From Pirellulales bacterium (GTDB taxonomy: Bacteria; Planctomycetota; Planctomycetia; Pirellulales; UBA1268), in NCBI GenBank assembly GCA_016776925.1, contig JADHSL010000017.1, positions 1 to 37,971 on the forward strand: DNA of 37,971 bases, in the 5' to 3' direction. The notes beneath the pieces are model-generated. The model ran no database searches and had not been told where the DNA came from. It saw only the letters and a program-made list of their open reading frames with translations. Both the position numbers and the translations under genes were made by a program. Positions 6,593 to 14,403 of the stretch are shown in pieces. Numbering within the stretch: the stretch's first letter is position 1; the number at the start of each line of letters is the position of its first letter.

Positions 6593-7837
6593 ATGCCTCA
6601 CGATAATTCAATAGACACCACCTCGCTTGCTACAGAGCTAACCACGACTCTGGAAGCGAATGGTATCGATGCCATGTTTCAAAAACTTGAGAATTCACTT
6701 CGTCATTCTTGTCGTTGGCACAGCCTCTTCGATGCCCATCTCTTACGAGCCCGTGCAACTCTCGGACTCCCTCTTGTTGGACCTGTGGCAGACGCTGATA
6801 AGGAGACTAAGAAAAAACTTGATGAGCAAACAATTGCTGCATGCCGGGAAGTTGGCTGGAAGTTTTTTGATGAAGGGCAGATTGCTTCCGGATGGATGTA
6901 TCTACGAGCAGCCGTTGAAACACACGAGGTCATAGATAAGCTCAGCCAAATCGCCTCTCGGCTCCTTGAACAAGAAGAGTCTGTGGCTGATGAAGAAGAA
7001 TATCAGCCGCTTCAGGAAATCATCCAATTGGCCCTCTGGGAAAACCTTGACCCCGCTCTTGGTATCCGTGTGATGCTGGCTGCTCAGGGAACCTGCAATG
7101 CCGTTACCGCTTACGAACAGTCTGTTGCTGGACTTCCCCCAACGCAACAGGAACCTGTTGCAAAAATCATGATCAACCATCTCCACGAAGAGGTGTTTGA
7201 AAATCTGTCCAGAGACCTTATTGAACGTGAACTGGTTGATGTGAATAGAATCGATGAAATAAAGAATCGCCAAGGCACACTTGTCGATCTTCTAGAAGCT
7301 GCTGATGGTCTTTCGAACGAAGAAAGCATTCATGTAGATGCCTCACACCTCCAGGCAGTACTTCGATTTGCCAGAATATGTACTGACTCTGTTGACGTTC
7401 AACGCGCCCACGCTCTGGCATGCTATGCATGCCGCCTCCCGAAGGAATTCCAGTATGCGGGTGATACGCCATTCTCAGATTTTGGAGTAGCGTCGCGCCT
7501 CTTTTACTCAGCACAATTGGACAAAGAAACTGATCAAGCCATTGCATTTTTTAGACAGGAAGCAGAACAGGCAAATGAGTATGAGGCCCCCACCGCCTGG
7601 GATGTGCTCGCAGTATTAGCAGCTCGGATCAATCGACCAGATGACGCACTCAGCGCCATTCTTGCTCGCCCCGCCGAAACAGGCCCATCCCACAATTCAC
7701 CACTTGCTGCAACGCTACCGCCGCTTGTGGAACTATCACACAAAGCTGGTGGTGGTGAAAAACTACGAGCCGCATGCATTGAGAGAGATGATCTTATCAC
7801 CTACGCTGCATCACTTGCTCGTGATAGTGCACCATAG
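6593..7837 (+). CDS. Unknown cytoplasmic helical protein, third gene of the methyltransferase operon
   Basis: About 414 residues from ATG 6593; an in-frame GTG at 6575 would add six residues and neither start has a good ribosome site. There is no signal peptide and no membrane segment. The chain is acidic and almost wholly alpha-helical in character, with Ala/Leu/Glu-rich segments of TPR-like spacing in the C-terminal half (RAHALACYACRLP, SRLFYSAQLDKETDQAIAFF, AWDVLAVLAARINRPDDALS). I recognise no catalytic motif. It lies immediately downstream of the SpoU gene on the same strand and is probably co-transcribed with it. A planctomycete-specific helical-repeat protein is the most I can say. Confidence 0.65.
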   Translation: MPHDNSIDTTSLATELTTTLEANGIDAMFQKLENSLRHSCRWHSLFDAHLLRARATLGLPLVGPVADADKETKKKLDEQTIAACREVGWKFFDEGQIASGWMYLRAAVETHEVIDKLSQIASRLLEQEESVADEEEYQPLQEIIQLALWENLDPALGIRVMLAAQGTCNAVTAYEQSVAGLPPTQQEPVAKIMINHLHEEVFENLSRDLIERELVDVNRIDEIKNRQGTLVDLLEAADGLSNEESIHVDASHLQAVLRFARICTDSVDVQRAHALACYACRLPKEFQYAGDTPFSDFGVASRLFYSAQLDKETDQAIAFFRQEAEQANEYEAPTAWDVLAVLAARINRPDDALSAILARPAETGPSHNSPLAATLPPLVELSHKAGGGEKLRAACIERDDLITYAASLARDSAP

Positions 7838-7870
7838 CAAATATTATTTCGACACAGTTGGGGTCTGCTG

Positions 7871-8266
7871 TCAGTCAAGCCAGTATCGCGGCTTCAAACA
7901 ATTCAACCAACCTCGTGGGCCGCAGGTATGACAGGCATATTCAGTTGTATAGCCACACTGCTTTGGTGACCAAAACCCTTTTCCTGGGGGCATCTGCCAG
8001 GGCGCGAGGAGATCGAGTGAGGGCGACTGAAAGCCTCCTCCGACCCACTCATTCCTGCAGTTACAGGGATCCGGATGAAACGGTTCATCACAAAACGCAC
8101 CCCAATACCGTGGGCCACAGCCGGTATCACCACAGGGCGGTGTCTTCCCGCCGTAAGGGCCTTTGCATTTTCTGCACTCACCAGCCGATGCAGAACAAAC
8201 AAATTGTCCTGTAGAACAAATAAGAACAGCACATAGTACGATCAGTTGTAGAGCAGTATTTTTCAT
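7871..8266 (-). CDS. Secreted cysteine-rich protein, unknown
   Basis: A 131-residue protein with a signal peptide (MKNTALQLIVLCAVLICSTG, cleavage near SASA-GE). The mature part contains many cysteines in short pairs: ECRKC, PCGDTGC, FCDEP, PCNCRNEW, QCGYTTEYACHTC and LNCLKPRYW, so it should be disulphide-rich or metal-binding outside the cell membrane. GPRYWGAFCDEPFHPDPCNC resembles small exported planctomycete proteins I have seen described only as hypothetical. It is not a CxxCH cytochrome, although ACHTC is close. It converges with the unknown gene at 6593-7837. Function not known. Confidence 0.65.
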   Translation of the reverse strand: MKNTALQLIVLCAVLICSTGQFVCSASAGECRKCKGPYGGKTPPCGDTGCGPRYWGAFCDEPFHPDPCNCRNEWVGGGFQSPSLDLLAPWQMPPGKGFWSPKQCGYTTEYACHTCGPRGWLNCLKPRYWLD

Positions 8267-8390
8267 ACAGACGATATCGACAGACCACGTGTGACGCTGT
8301 TTGGGAAAAGAATTCCGCTGGTAACGACTCTATGGCTTCACCAGAGTCACAGGGCTTCCCATTTTCCACCAACTGCGGCAATAGAGTGAA

Positions 8391-9881
8391 TTAACGCACA
8401 TCCACAACATCGGCTGGGGCATTTGCAAGCGCTCGTTCATAGACTTTCTGATACTGCTGAGCACTCACCTCCCAAGACCAATCTTGCTGCATAACGCGAT
8501 AGACAAGGTCTTGCCAAAGCGTTTTATTCCCATGGGCAGCGAGGGCACGCTGAACAGCTTCTTCAAGAGAAGCTGATTGAAAATCCTGAAAGACAAAACC
8601 GCTTGCCGTGCCATCAGCACGTGTCTGATCGTTGACATCAACAACCGTATCTACAAGACCACCAGTGGCTCGAACGACGGGAATCGTGCCATAACGAAAC
8701 GCATAAAGCTGTGCTAGACCACAGGGTTCATACTGGCTTGGCATGAGGAGAATATCCGCTGCTGCCTGAATCAGATGTGCGAATACTTCATCAAAACCGA
8801 TCACCACATCAATAGCACCTGGATGCTCCGAGGCGACAACTTTTAGTGCTTCTTGCAATTGGGGATCACCAGCACCCAATACAACAAATCTCGCATTCCC
8901 TGATCCTGCCATACGGTGAAGAAGGTCGAGTACAAGACTGACACCTTTCTGTTCAGCAAGGCGACCAACAAATGCCACCAATGGGCGATCATCAGGAGCG
9001 GCATGTCCAAGCCGAGCAGCAAGTGCAACTCTCGCCGTATACTTCCCCTGCTTGAAGTCATCATCACTGTAATGCCGAGGAATCAACTCATCTGTTCTCG
9101 GGTTCCACGTCTCAACGTCAATTCCATTGACTATGCCAGTTAAATCAGACGCACGTCCTGCGAGCACTCCTTCAAGTCCACAACCGCCAGGGGCAGCCTG
9201 TATCTCCTGAGCATAGGTTGGACTTACTGTTGTCAATTGATCTGCAAAAACAATACCTGCTTTCAGCATATTGAGTTGGCCATAAAACTCGAGCTGCCGC
9301 CAGTTGAAGTACTTCCAGTGAAATCCGGTCAGAAGCATGTCCCAATGCCAAAACATTCCCTGGAAGGCCATATTATGAATTGTTAGAACGGAACGAGCCT
9401 CTGACAGCGTTGGCCACGACTGATACAGCAGTTTCTGGTATGCGGGGACAAGACTCGTCTGCCAGTCATGGCAATGAATAATATCAAAGGCATGAGGCTG
9501 TCGAGCAGCCACCTCAAGCGCTGCTCTTGAAAAGAAGATAAATCGTTCAGCATTATCGGCATAGTCTTCCGCGCCACCATAGAGGGTGTCTTGATCGAAG
9601 CAATGCGTATTCCCTATGAGAAAAACATTATGTTTTTGATCCGGAAGGGAACATGAATAAATAGTAGCTTCAAGATTTCGCTGCCCAACGGGAACGGAAA
9701 ACTGCATATCCGTTTTCTGGATTGGCAGATTTTTTTCAAAAACCTCACGATAGGCTGGTACAACGAGCGTGCAGTCACAGCCCGCACGCTCAAGCGCATC
9801 TGGAAGCGCACCGGCGACATCGGCAAGCCCCCCGGTCTTGGCAAAAGGTGTTGCCTCGCTAGAAATCTGCAGTACCCGCAT
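8391..9881 (-). CDS. glgA: Glycogen synthase (ADP-glucose type), GT5
   Basis: A 496-residue bacterial-type glycogen/starch synthase. It extends alpha-1,4-glucan from ADP-glucose in the cytoplasm. The N-terminal catalytic GT5 domain starts MRVLQISSEATPFAKTGGLADV, with the substrate-binding KTGGL motif at residues 15-19. HCHDWQTSLVP and the LTIHNMAFQG segment follow. The C-terminal GT-B domain has VAFVGRLAEQKG and the conserved LLMPSQYEPCGLAQLYAFRYG with the catalytic Glu and nucleotide-binding residues. Length is normal (about 480-500). ATG 9881 gives the canonical N-terminus; GAGGAG lies about 12 bases upstream. No other glycogen genes are in the window. It is divergent from the CBM9-like gene, with about 110 bases between them. 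Confidence 0.95.
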   Translation of the reverse strand: MRVLQISSEATPFAKTGGLADVAGALPDALERAGCDCTLVVPAYREVFEKNLPIQKTDMQFSVPVGQRNLEATIYSCSLPDQKHNVFLIGNTHCFDQDTLYGGAEDYADNAERFIFFSRAALEVAARQPHAFDIIHCHDWQTSLVPAYQKLLYQSWPTLSEARSVLTIHNMAFQGMFWHWDMLLTGFHWKYFNWRQLEFYGQLNMLKAGIVFADQLTTVSPTYAQEIQAAPGGCGLEGVLAGRASDLTGIVNGIDVETWNPRTDELIPRHYSDDDFKQGKYTARVALAARLGHAAPDDRPLVAFVGRLAEQKGVSLVLDLLHRMAGSGNARFVVLGAGDPQLQEALKVVASEHPGAIDVVIGFDEVFAHLIQAAADILLMPSQYEPCGLAQLYAFRYGTIPVVRATGGLVDTVVDVNDQTRADGTASGFVFQDFQSASLEEAVQRALAAHGNKTLWQDLVYRVMQQDWSWEVSAQQYQKVYERALANAPADVVDVR

Positions 9882-9990
9882 CCGGACAGTATTCTCCTCA
9901 GACGCTCTCTCCTACCGATCATGAACGAAACCCGCTACCGTGTAGCATACCCTCCAGCCTTAGAGATGACTTCCTCCGACGGTGTTCGAT

Positions 9991-10638
9991 ATGCCACTTG
10001 TAAACCCCGCTAGCGTATTTAATCTCCGATTTCCCTGTCTTTGGAGGGAACGGCTCTGGCCTCCAGCAGAAAGCCATATCGACAAGTCGTGCTCTCTACC
10101 GCGGCTGGCAGGACTAGCGGGCGTGCCTGATATCCTCGAAATTGCCATCGGCTGGAACGAAGCAGGATTCGGTATTCGTGCACAAGTTGAAGGACTTTCA
10201 GGGAATCGCTGGTGTCAGCCAACAAAACCTGAAGATAGTGACGGACTCCATCTCTGGATTGCAACTCGTCCAACGGGTGAAAGTCACCGCGCGGGCCGTT
10301 TCTGCCGACGGCTCGCTCTTCTTCCAACTGGTGGTGGAAAATCTGCGGACAAACCGGTAGCTGTTGCTGCGCAAATTCCACGAACGAGTGAAGAGGCCTC
10401 CCCGTTGCCTCCTGAGGCAGTTTTCATTGAATCAGTCACATCCGAAACAGGGTGGAAAATAGAAGCTTTTCTCACAGCTGCCGCGCTTCCAGGATGGGAC
10501 CCCGAGGAAAGCCCACGACTTGGTTTTTTTGCTGCAACCGTTGATCGACGTCTTGGAAAGATACCTGCCTTTGGGACACCCGAATTTCCTTGGGAGAGTG
10601 ATCCAACAACCTGGGCCGAATTACTACTCACCCGTTAA
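9991..10638 (+). CDS. CBM9-like carbohydrate-binding fold protein (predicted)
   Basis: A 215-residue protein from ATG 9991 (an in-frame GTG at 9982 is the alternative). There is no signal peptide. The order of beta segments and conserved spots fits the CBM9-like/DOMON beta-sandwich: DILEIAIGWNEAGFGIRAQVEG, then DGLHLWIATRPTGESHRAGRFC, then WKIEAFLTAAALPGWDP, LGFFAATVDRR and finally WESDPTTWAELLLTR. The 'D...LHLWIATR...H.AGRFC' pattern occurs in planctomycete proteins annotated only as hypothetical or CBM9-like. Ligand unknown. It lies next to glgA, divergently transcribed, which would suit a glucan-related role, but that link is only positional. Confidence 0.65.
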   Translation: MPLVNPASVFNLRFPCLWRERLWPPAESHIDKSCSLPRLAGLAGVPDILEIAIGWNEAGFGIRAQVEGLSGNRWCQPTKPEDSDGLHLWIATRPTGESHRAGRFCRRLALLPTGGGKSADKPVAVAAQIPRTSEEASPLPPEAVFIESVTSETGWKIEAFLTAAALPGWDPEESPRLGFFAATVDRRLGKIPAFGTPEFPWESDPTTWAELLLTR

Positions 10639-10645
10639 GGAGGAA

Positions 10646-10705
10646 ATGGAAATATTTTTTATGACGGAAAGTAAGGACTACCTTACAGAAGGCTTCCTGG
10701 CTTAA
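10646..10705 (+). CDS. Possible 19-residue ORF with a strong ribosome site
   Basis: Directly after the CBM9-like stop the sequence TAAGGAGGAAATG places a near-perfect Shine-Dalgarno site, with short two-base spacing, before ATG 10646. The frame MEIFFMTESKDYLTEGFLA then stops. An in-frame ATG at 10661 would have more normal context for a shorter peptide. The frame is short and ends just before the convergent helicase gene. It may be a real microprotein, a remnant, or chance. Confidence 0.2.
   Translation: MEIFFMTESKDYLTEGFLA
10671..10686. terminator. Hairpin between convergent genes
   Basis: GTAAGG-ACTA-CCTTAC is a perfect six-base stem with a four-base loop between the convergent CBM9-like and helicase genes. 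No T run follows on either strand, so intrinsic termination is uncertain. Confidence 0.25.
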
Positions 10706-10714
10706 TGAGATCGC

Positions 10715-12838
10715 TTAGTAAGGAACTTCCAACGAGTCGTTGAATGACTGAATACGAAGCCGAGCAGGTGGCAAACTCTTGTGAAAAATTTTCCCGTATG
10801 GCTTGGTAATCATTCGAGGGTCAAGAATAATTACTCGCCCTGTATCCTCTCGGGTGCGGATCAATCGGCCAAAACCCTGCTTCAGTTTGATCACTGCCTC
10901 AGGCAATTGGTATTCAGCAAAGGCATTCCCACCAGCCTGTTTGATGGCCTCGATGCGAGCGGCAATAAGTGGGCGGTCAGGCACCGCAAACGGAAGGCGT
11001 GGAATAATCACCTGAGTGAGCAGGTCACCAGGAAGATCAATACCCTGCCAGAAGCCATCTGTACCAAGAAGTACTGCCTGTGGGGTACTACGAAATTCTT
11101 CCAGCATCTGTCCACGAGAGAGTCCGTCGGCCTGACTCACGAGTCGAATCTTGTTACGAATACAAAATCCAGCAAGTTCACCCGATGCGCTGGCAAGTGC
11201 TTGATGACTTGTAAAAAGCACCATTGTCCTGCCTTGCTGATCAACCACAAAGGAACGAAGCATTTCTGCGACTGCCCGATCATACTCGTGTTTACTACTT
11301 GGATCTGGCAGCCGGTTTACAAGAACAAGTTCTGCTTGTGATTCATAATCAAATGGACTGTCTAACTGACGCTTGATTGCTGATTCGACGCCAAGCCTTT
11401 CGCACAAATAATGAAAACCGATCTCTTTGGCATCATGTTCGTTCTCTGTATCAAAAGTATCATCGAATGCCTCGCTTTGGGTTCCTGTTGAAAGCGTCGC
11501 GCTGGTGAGAACTACTGTATCTACTTTGCTGAAGAGATCTCTCCGCAAAACACCACTCACATCAATCGGTGAACTTGCCAACTTTACACGTGGTGCACCA
11601 CGGCGACTATTTGCTAATTCAACCCACCAGACACTTCCGGGGTCATCCTGTTCCAACCAGAAACGAATTGACCCCGCCTGTGATGCCAGACGATCGGCGA
11701 GTGACTGAAAGTCTTGTCTTTCGGCATCGCTTGAAAGCCGATCAGATGCTTTTCTTATCTTCCGTCCTAACGACAAAAGAACCTCTCCTAACGTGTTGGG
11801 AACAAGATTGGGCTCTAAGATTCGCCAAGGCCCGTCGCCACGATCCGCAACAGCGTGAATTATCCCAGAAAAAAAATCCTCCGCGATACGGCGAGCCTGA
11901 ATAACATCTGGCCGTAGGTCATCAAGTTGATAGTGCACCAGCAGACCACGATTTGTCCGCTCGTTATAGAGACGCGAAAGGAGCCGCTCAGCCGCAATAC
12001 TCGACAGCCCAACACCGAGGTGGTCACTGGCGACCGACTCGACCATATGTGCTTCGTCTAAAATGACAATGTCATACTCAGGAAGAAGGCTTACTCCACT
12101 TCGACGCAACGCAAGGTCTGAGAAGAAAAGAGCATGATTCACAACAAGGACCTGCGCATTATTCATACGCCTTCGAGCTGCAAAATAATGGCAGTCACTA
12201 TACCGGGGGCAGGTGCGACCCATGCAGTTTCCAGAGTCGCTATGAACTTCATCCCATACTGAACTGCGCGGAATTGTTGGCAGATCTGCCAGGGAACCGT
12301 CACGTGTATTTCCTGACCACTCAAGAAGTCCGTCCAGCTCTGCGACTTCTTCATCATATTGAAACAGACTTCCCTCGCGCTCCTTCGCAAGCTCCATCCG
12401 ACGAAGACTGATATAATTCCCACGCCCTTTGACCAGCACGGCGGAAAACTCATGTGGCATGACTGCCGATACCACCGGAATATCTTTCTTCACCAATTGT
12501 TCTTGTAATGCAATCGTATGAGTCGCGATGACGATCCGACGAGGCCGCTTCTCATTTGTCTTTTCTGATTTTTGATCCTCATGTCCAGTTTGCTGCTGTT
12601 GCTCCGGCTGGTTCTCTTCTTGATGGGCCTGATCTGCTGTAGCCGCCAGCACAGCGGGTATGAGGTAGGCAAGGCTTTTGCCGGTTCCAGTCCCAGCCTC
12701 AATAATTGCATGCTTTTTTTGATCAATTGCAGCCGCAACGAGGTCAGCCATAACAATCTGCTGGGGGCGGGGTTCCCAGCCCGGAATACGAGCAGCAAGT
12801 CGACCGTTCGGCGCTAAAAAAGACGAGGGTGAATCCAT
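10715..12838 (-). CDS. dinG: DinG/XPD-family superfamily 2 DNA helicase
   Basis: A 707-residue 5'-to-3' DNA helicase of the DinG/YoaA/XPD type, acting on D-loops, R-loops or damaged replication intermediates. Motif I is IIEAGTGTGKSLAYL (45-58), motif II is VILDEAH (258-264), and motif III is VVLTSATLS. Motif VI is the QGFGRLIRTREDTGRVIILDPR region near the C-terminus. An Fe-S domain is indicated by GNCMGRTCPRYSDCHYF, with Cys205, Cys210 and Cys216. The usual first ligand, after the GRxNY motif, is Ser144 (GRGNYISLRR), so only three of four cysteines are present. Between motifs I and Ia there is a Gln/Glu-rich low-complexity insert of about 30 residues (about 69-99). Length suits the family. 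It is divergent from argH. Confidence 0.9.
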   Translation of the reverse strand: MDSPSSFLAPNGRLAARIPGWEPRPQQIVMADLVAAAIDQKKHAIIEAGTGTGKSLAYLIPAVLAATADQAHQEENQPEQQQQTGHEDQKSEKTNEKRPRRIVIATHTIALQEQLVKKDIPVVSAVMPHEFSAVLVKGRGNYISLRRMELAKEREGSLFQYDEEVAELDGLLEWSGNTRDGSLADLPTIPRSSVWDEVHSDSGNCMGRTCPRYSDCHYFAARRRMNNAQVLVVNHALFFSDLALRRSGVSLLPEYDIVILDEAHMVESVASDHLGVGLSSIAAERLLSRLYNERTNRGLLVHYQLDDLRPDVIQARRIAEDFFSGIIHAVADRGDGPWRILEPNLVPNTLGEVLLSLGRKIRKASDRLSSDAERQDFQSLADRLASQAGSIRFWLEQDDPGSVWWVELANSRRGAPRVKLASSPIDVSGVLRRDLFSKVDTVVLTSATLSTGTQSEAFDDTFDTENEHDAKEIGFHYLCERLGVESAIKRQLDSPFDYESQAELVLVNRLPDPSSKHEYDRAVAEMLRSFVVDQQGRTMVLFTSHQALASASGELAGFCIRNKIRLVSQADGLSRGQMLEEFRSTPQAVLLGTDGFWQGIDLPGDLLTQVIIPRLPFAVPDRPLIAARIEAIKQAGGNAFAEYQLPEAVIKLKQGFGRLIRTREDTGRVIILDPRMITKPYGKIFHKSLPPARLRIQSFNDSLEVPY

Positions 12839-12977
12839 ACGAACAATCTACACGGAAAGTAGAAACGCCTGATGAGAACGGTTGGTAGACTACTCTTTCC
12901 TGTTTTGCAGATACAGCAGATACATTTGGGCCTTAAATAAAACCGGTAAATCCTCGACGCATACGACAGATATCATT

Positions 12978-14378
12978 ATGAGTGAAAAATCAGACGGAAA
13001 AGCCTGGGGTGGTGTCTTCCGCGTGCCAACAGACCAACGAGTTGAATCCTTCTCGGAAAGCATTTCTTTCGACCAACGGTTGGCTGACGACGACATTGAC
13101 GGATCGATCGCCCACTCACAAATGCTTGCTGAGTGCGGGTTACTCACGCAAACCGAAGCAGATGCTATTCGCGAGGGTCTTGAAGAAATTCGAAAAAATA
13201 TTCGTGAAGGGACATTTCACTTCACTGCCAGTAAAGAAGATATCCACCTTCATATCGAATCTGCACTTACAGAAAAACTGGGGGATACTGGCCGGAAACT
13301 CCATACTGCACGAAGTCGAAATGATCAGGTCGCTACAGACCTTCGTCTCTTTTGCCGACGTGCGATTGATCGTATAGATGCCGGTATCCTTGAATTGCAA
13401 AAAGCATTTCTTGAGATGGGTGGTCGAGAACATGATCTCATCATACCCGCGTACACACACCTTCGACGCGCCCAGCCTGTTCTTGCAGCACATCAACTAT
13501 TAGTGTGGTGTGAAAAATTTGATCGCGATCGACAACGACTTGCTGATTGTCGACAGCGGACAAACATTATGCCGTTAGGTTCAGCGGCACTCGCCGGTAC
13601 AAGTCTGCCAATTGATCGGTCAAAGACACAGACAGCACTTGGGTTCGATGCAATCGCTCCAAATAGTCTTGATGCTGCCAGCGACCGAGACTTTGTCTGT
13701 GAGCTTGCGTTTGTTCTCTCACTGACCGCAGTGCATCTCTCCCAATGGGCTGAAGAGTGGATTATCTACAGTACTGATGAGTTTGGCTTTCTCAAACTCC
13801 CGGAAGCATTCTGTACGGGCAGTTCCATCATGCCTCAAAAGATTAATCCGGATGTACTCGAATTGGTGCGTGGAAAGTCTGCACGAGTGATTAGTAACGT
13901 TCAGCAAATTCTTGTATTACTCAAAGGACTTCCAACTGCCTACAACCGAGACCTGCAGGAGGATAAGGAGGCTGTCTTCGATTCAATTGATACGCTCGAA
14001 ACGATGCTTGGTGTCGCTGCACCGCTTGTAGCTGGTACACATTTTGATCGAAAACGGATCGGTGAATCAATTGAAAAAGGACATCTTGATGCAACGACCC
14101 TCATGGAGGCACTCATCGTTGAAGGTGTGCCGCAGCGGACCGCACACGAAACCGTTGGCAAACTTGTACGACTTGCCCTGACAAAAGGGTGCAGTCTGGC
14201 TGAACTTACTGATGATGCCTGTCGGGCAGAATATGACGGCTGGAAGGCCTCTCTACGGCAGGCTTTGGGGTCCTCACGGGCAGTTGAACGGATGGTGAGT
14301 TTTGGCTCGACCGCTCCGGCTTGTGTTGCCGAACAACTTGCTGCGTGGCGGCAGAAACTGGAGACTGCCGCGAAGTAA
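12978..14378 (+). CDS. argH: Argininosuccinate lyase
   Basis: A 466-residue enzyme that splits argininosuccinate into arginine and fumarate, the last step of arginine synthesis. It starts MSEKSDGKAWGGVF, the classic ArgH N-terminus, at ATG 12978; the longer frame from 12882 has no conserved content. Fumarase/aspartase-superfamily landmarks are DIHLHIESALTEKLG, the LHTARSRNDQVATDLRL segment, AYTHLRRAQPVLAAHQL and the signature loop GSSIMPQKINPD. Length is standard. No other arg gene is present in the window. The downstream gene begins 25 bases after the stop, so it could be co-transcribed although the functions look unrelated. Confidence 0.96.
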   Translation: MSEKSDGKAWGGVFRVPTDQRVESFSESISFDQRLADDDIDGSIAHSQMLAECGLLTQTEADAIREGLEEIRKNIREGTFHFTASKEDIHLHIESALTEKLGDTGRKLHTARSRNDQVATDLRLFCRRAIDRIDAGILELQKAFLEMGGREHDLIIPAYTHLRRAQPVLAAHQLLVWCEKFDRDRQRLADCRQRTNIMPLGSAALAGTSLPIDRSKTQTALGFDAIAPNSLDAASDRDFVCELAFVLSLTAVHLSQWAEEWIIYSTDEFGFLKLPEAFCTGSSIMPQKINPDVLELVRGKSARVISNVQQILVLLKGLPTAYNRDLQEDKEAVFDSIDTLETMLGVAAPLVAGTHFDRKRIGESIEKGHLDATTLMEALIVEGVPQRTAHETVGKLVRLALTKGCSLAELTDDACRAEYDGWKASLRQALGSSRAVERMVSFGSTAPACVAEQLAAWRQKLETAAK

Positions 14379-14403
14379 GTTCGTTAGTAGTGAAGGACGA
14401 CAC

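Noticed and set aside
12882-12977. Upstream extension of the argH frame
   Set aside because: The extension has no similarity to the ArgH N-terminus; MSEKSDGKAWGGVF at 12978 is the family start.
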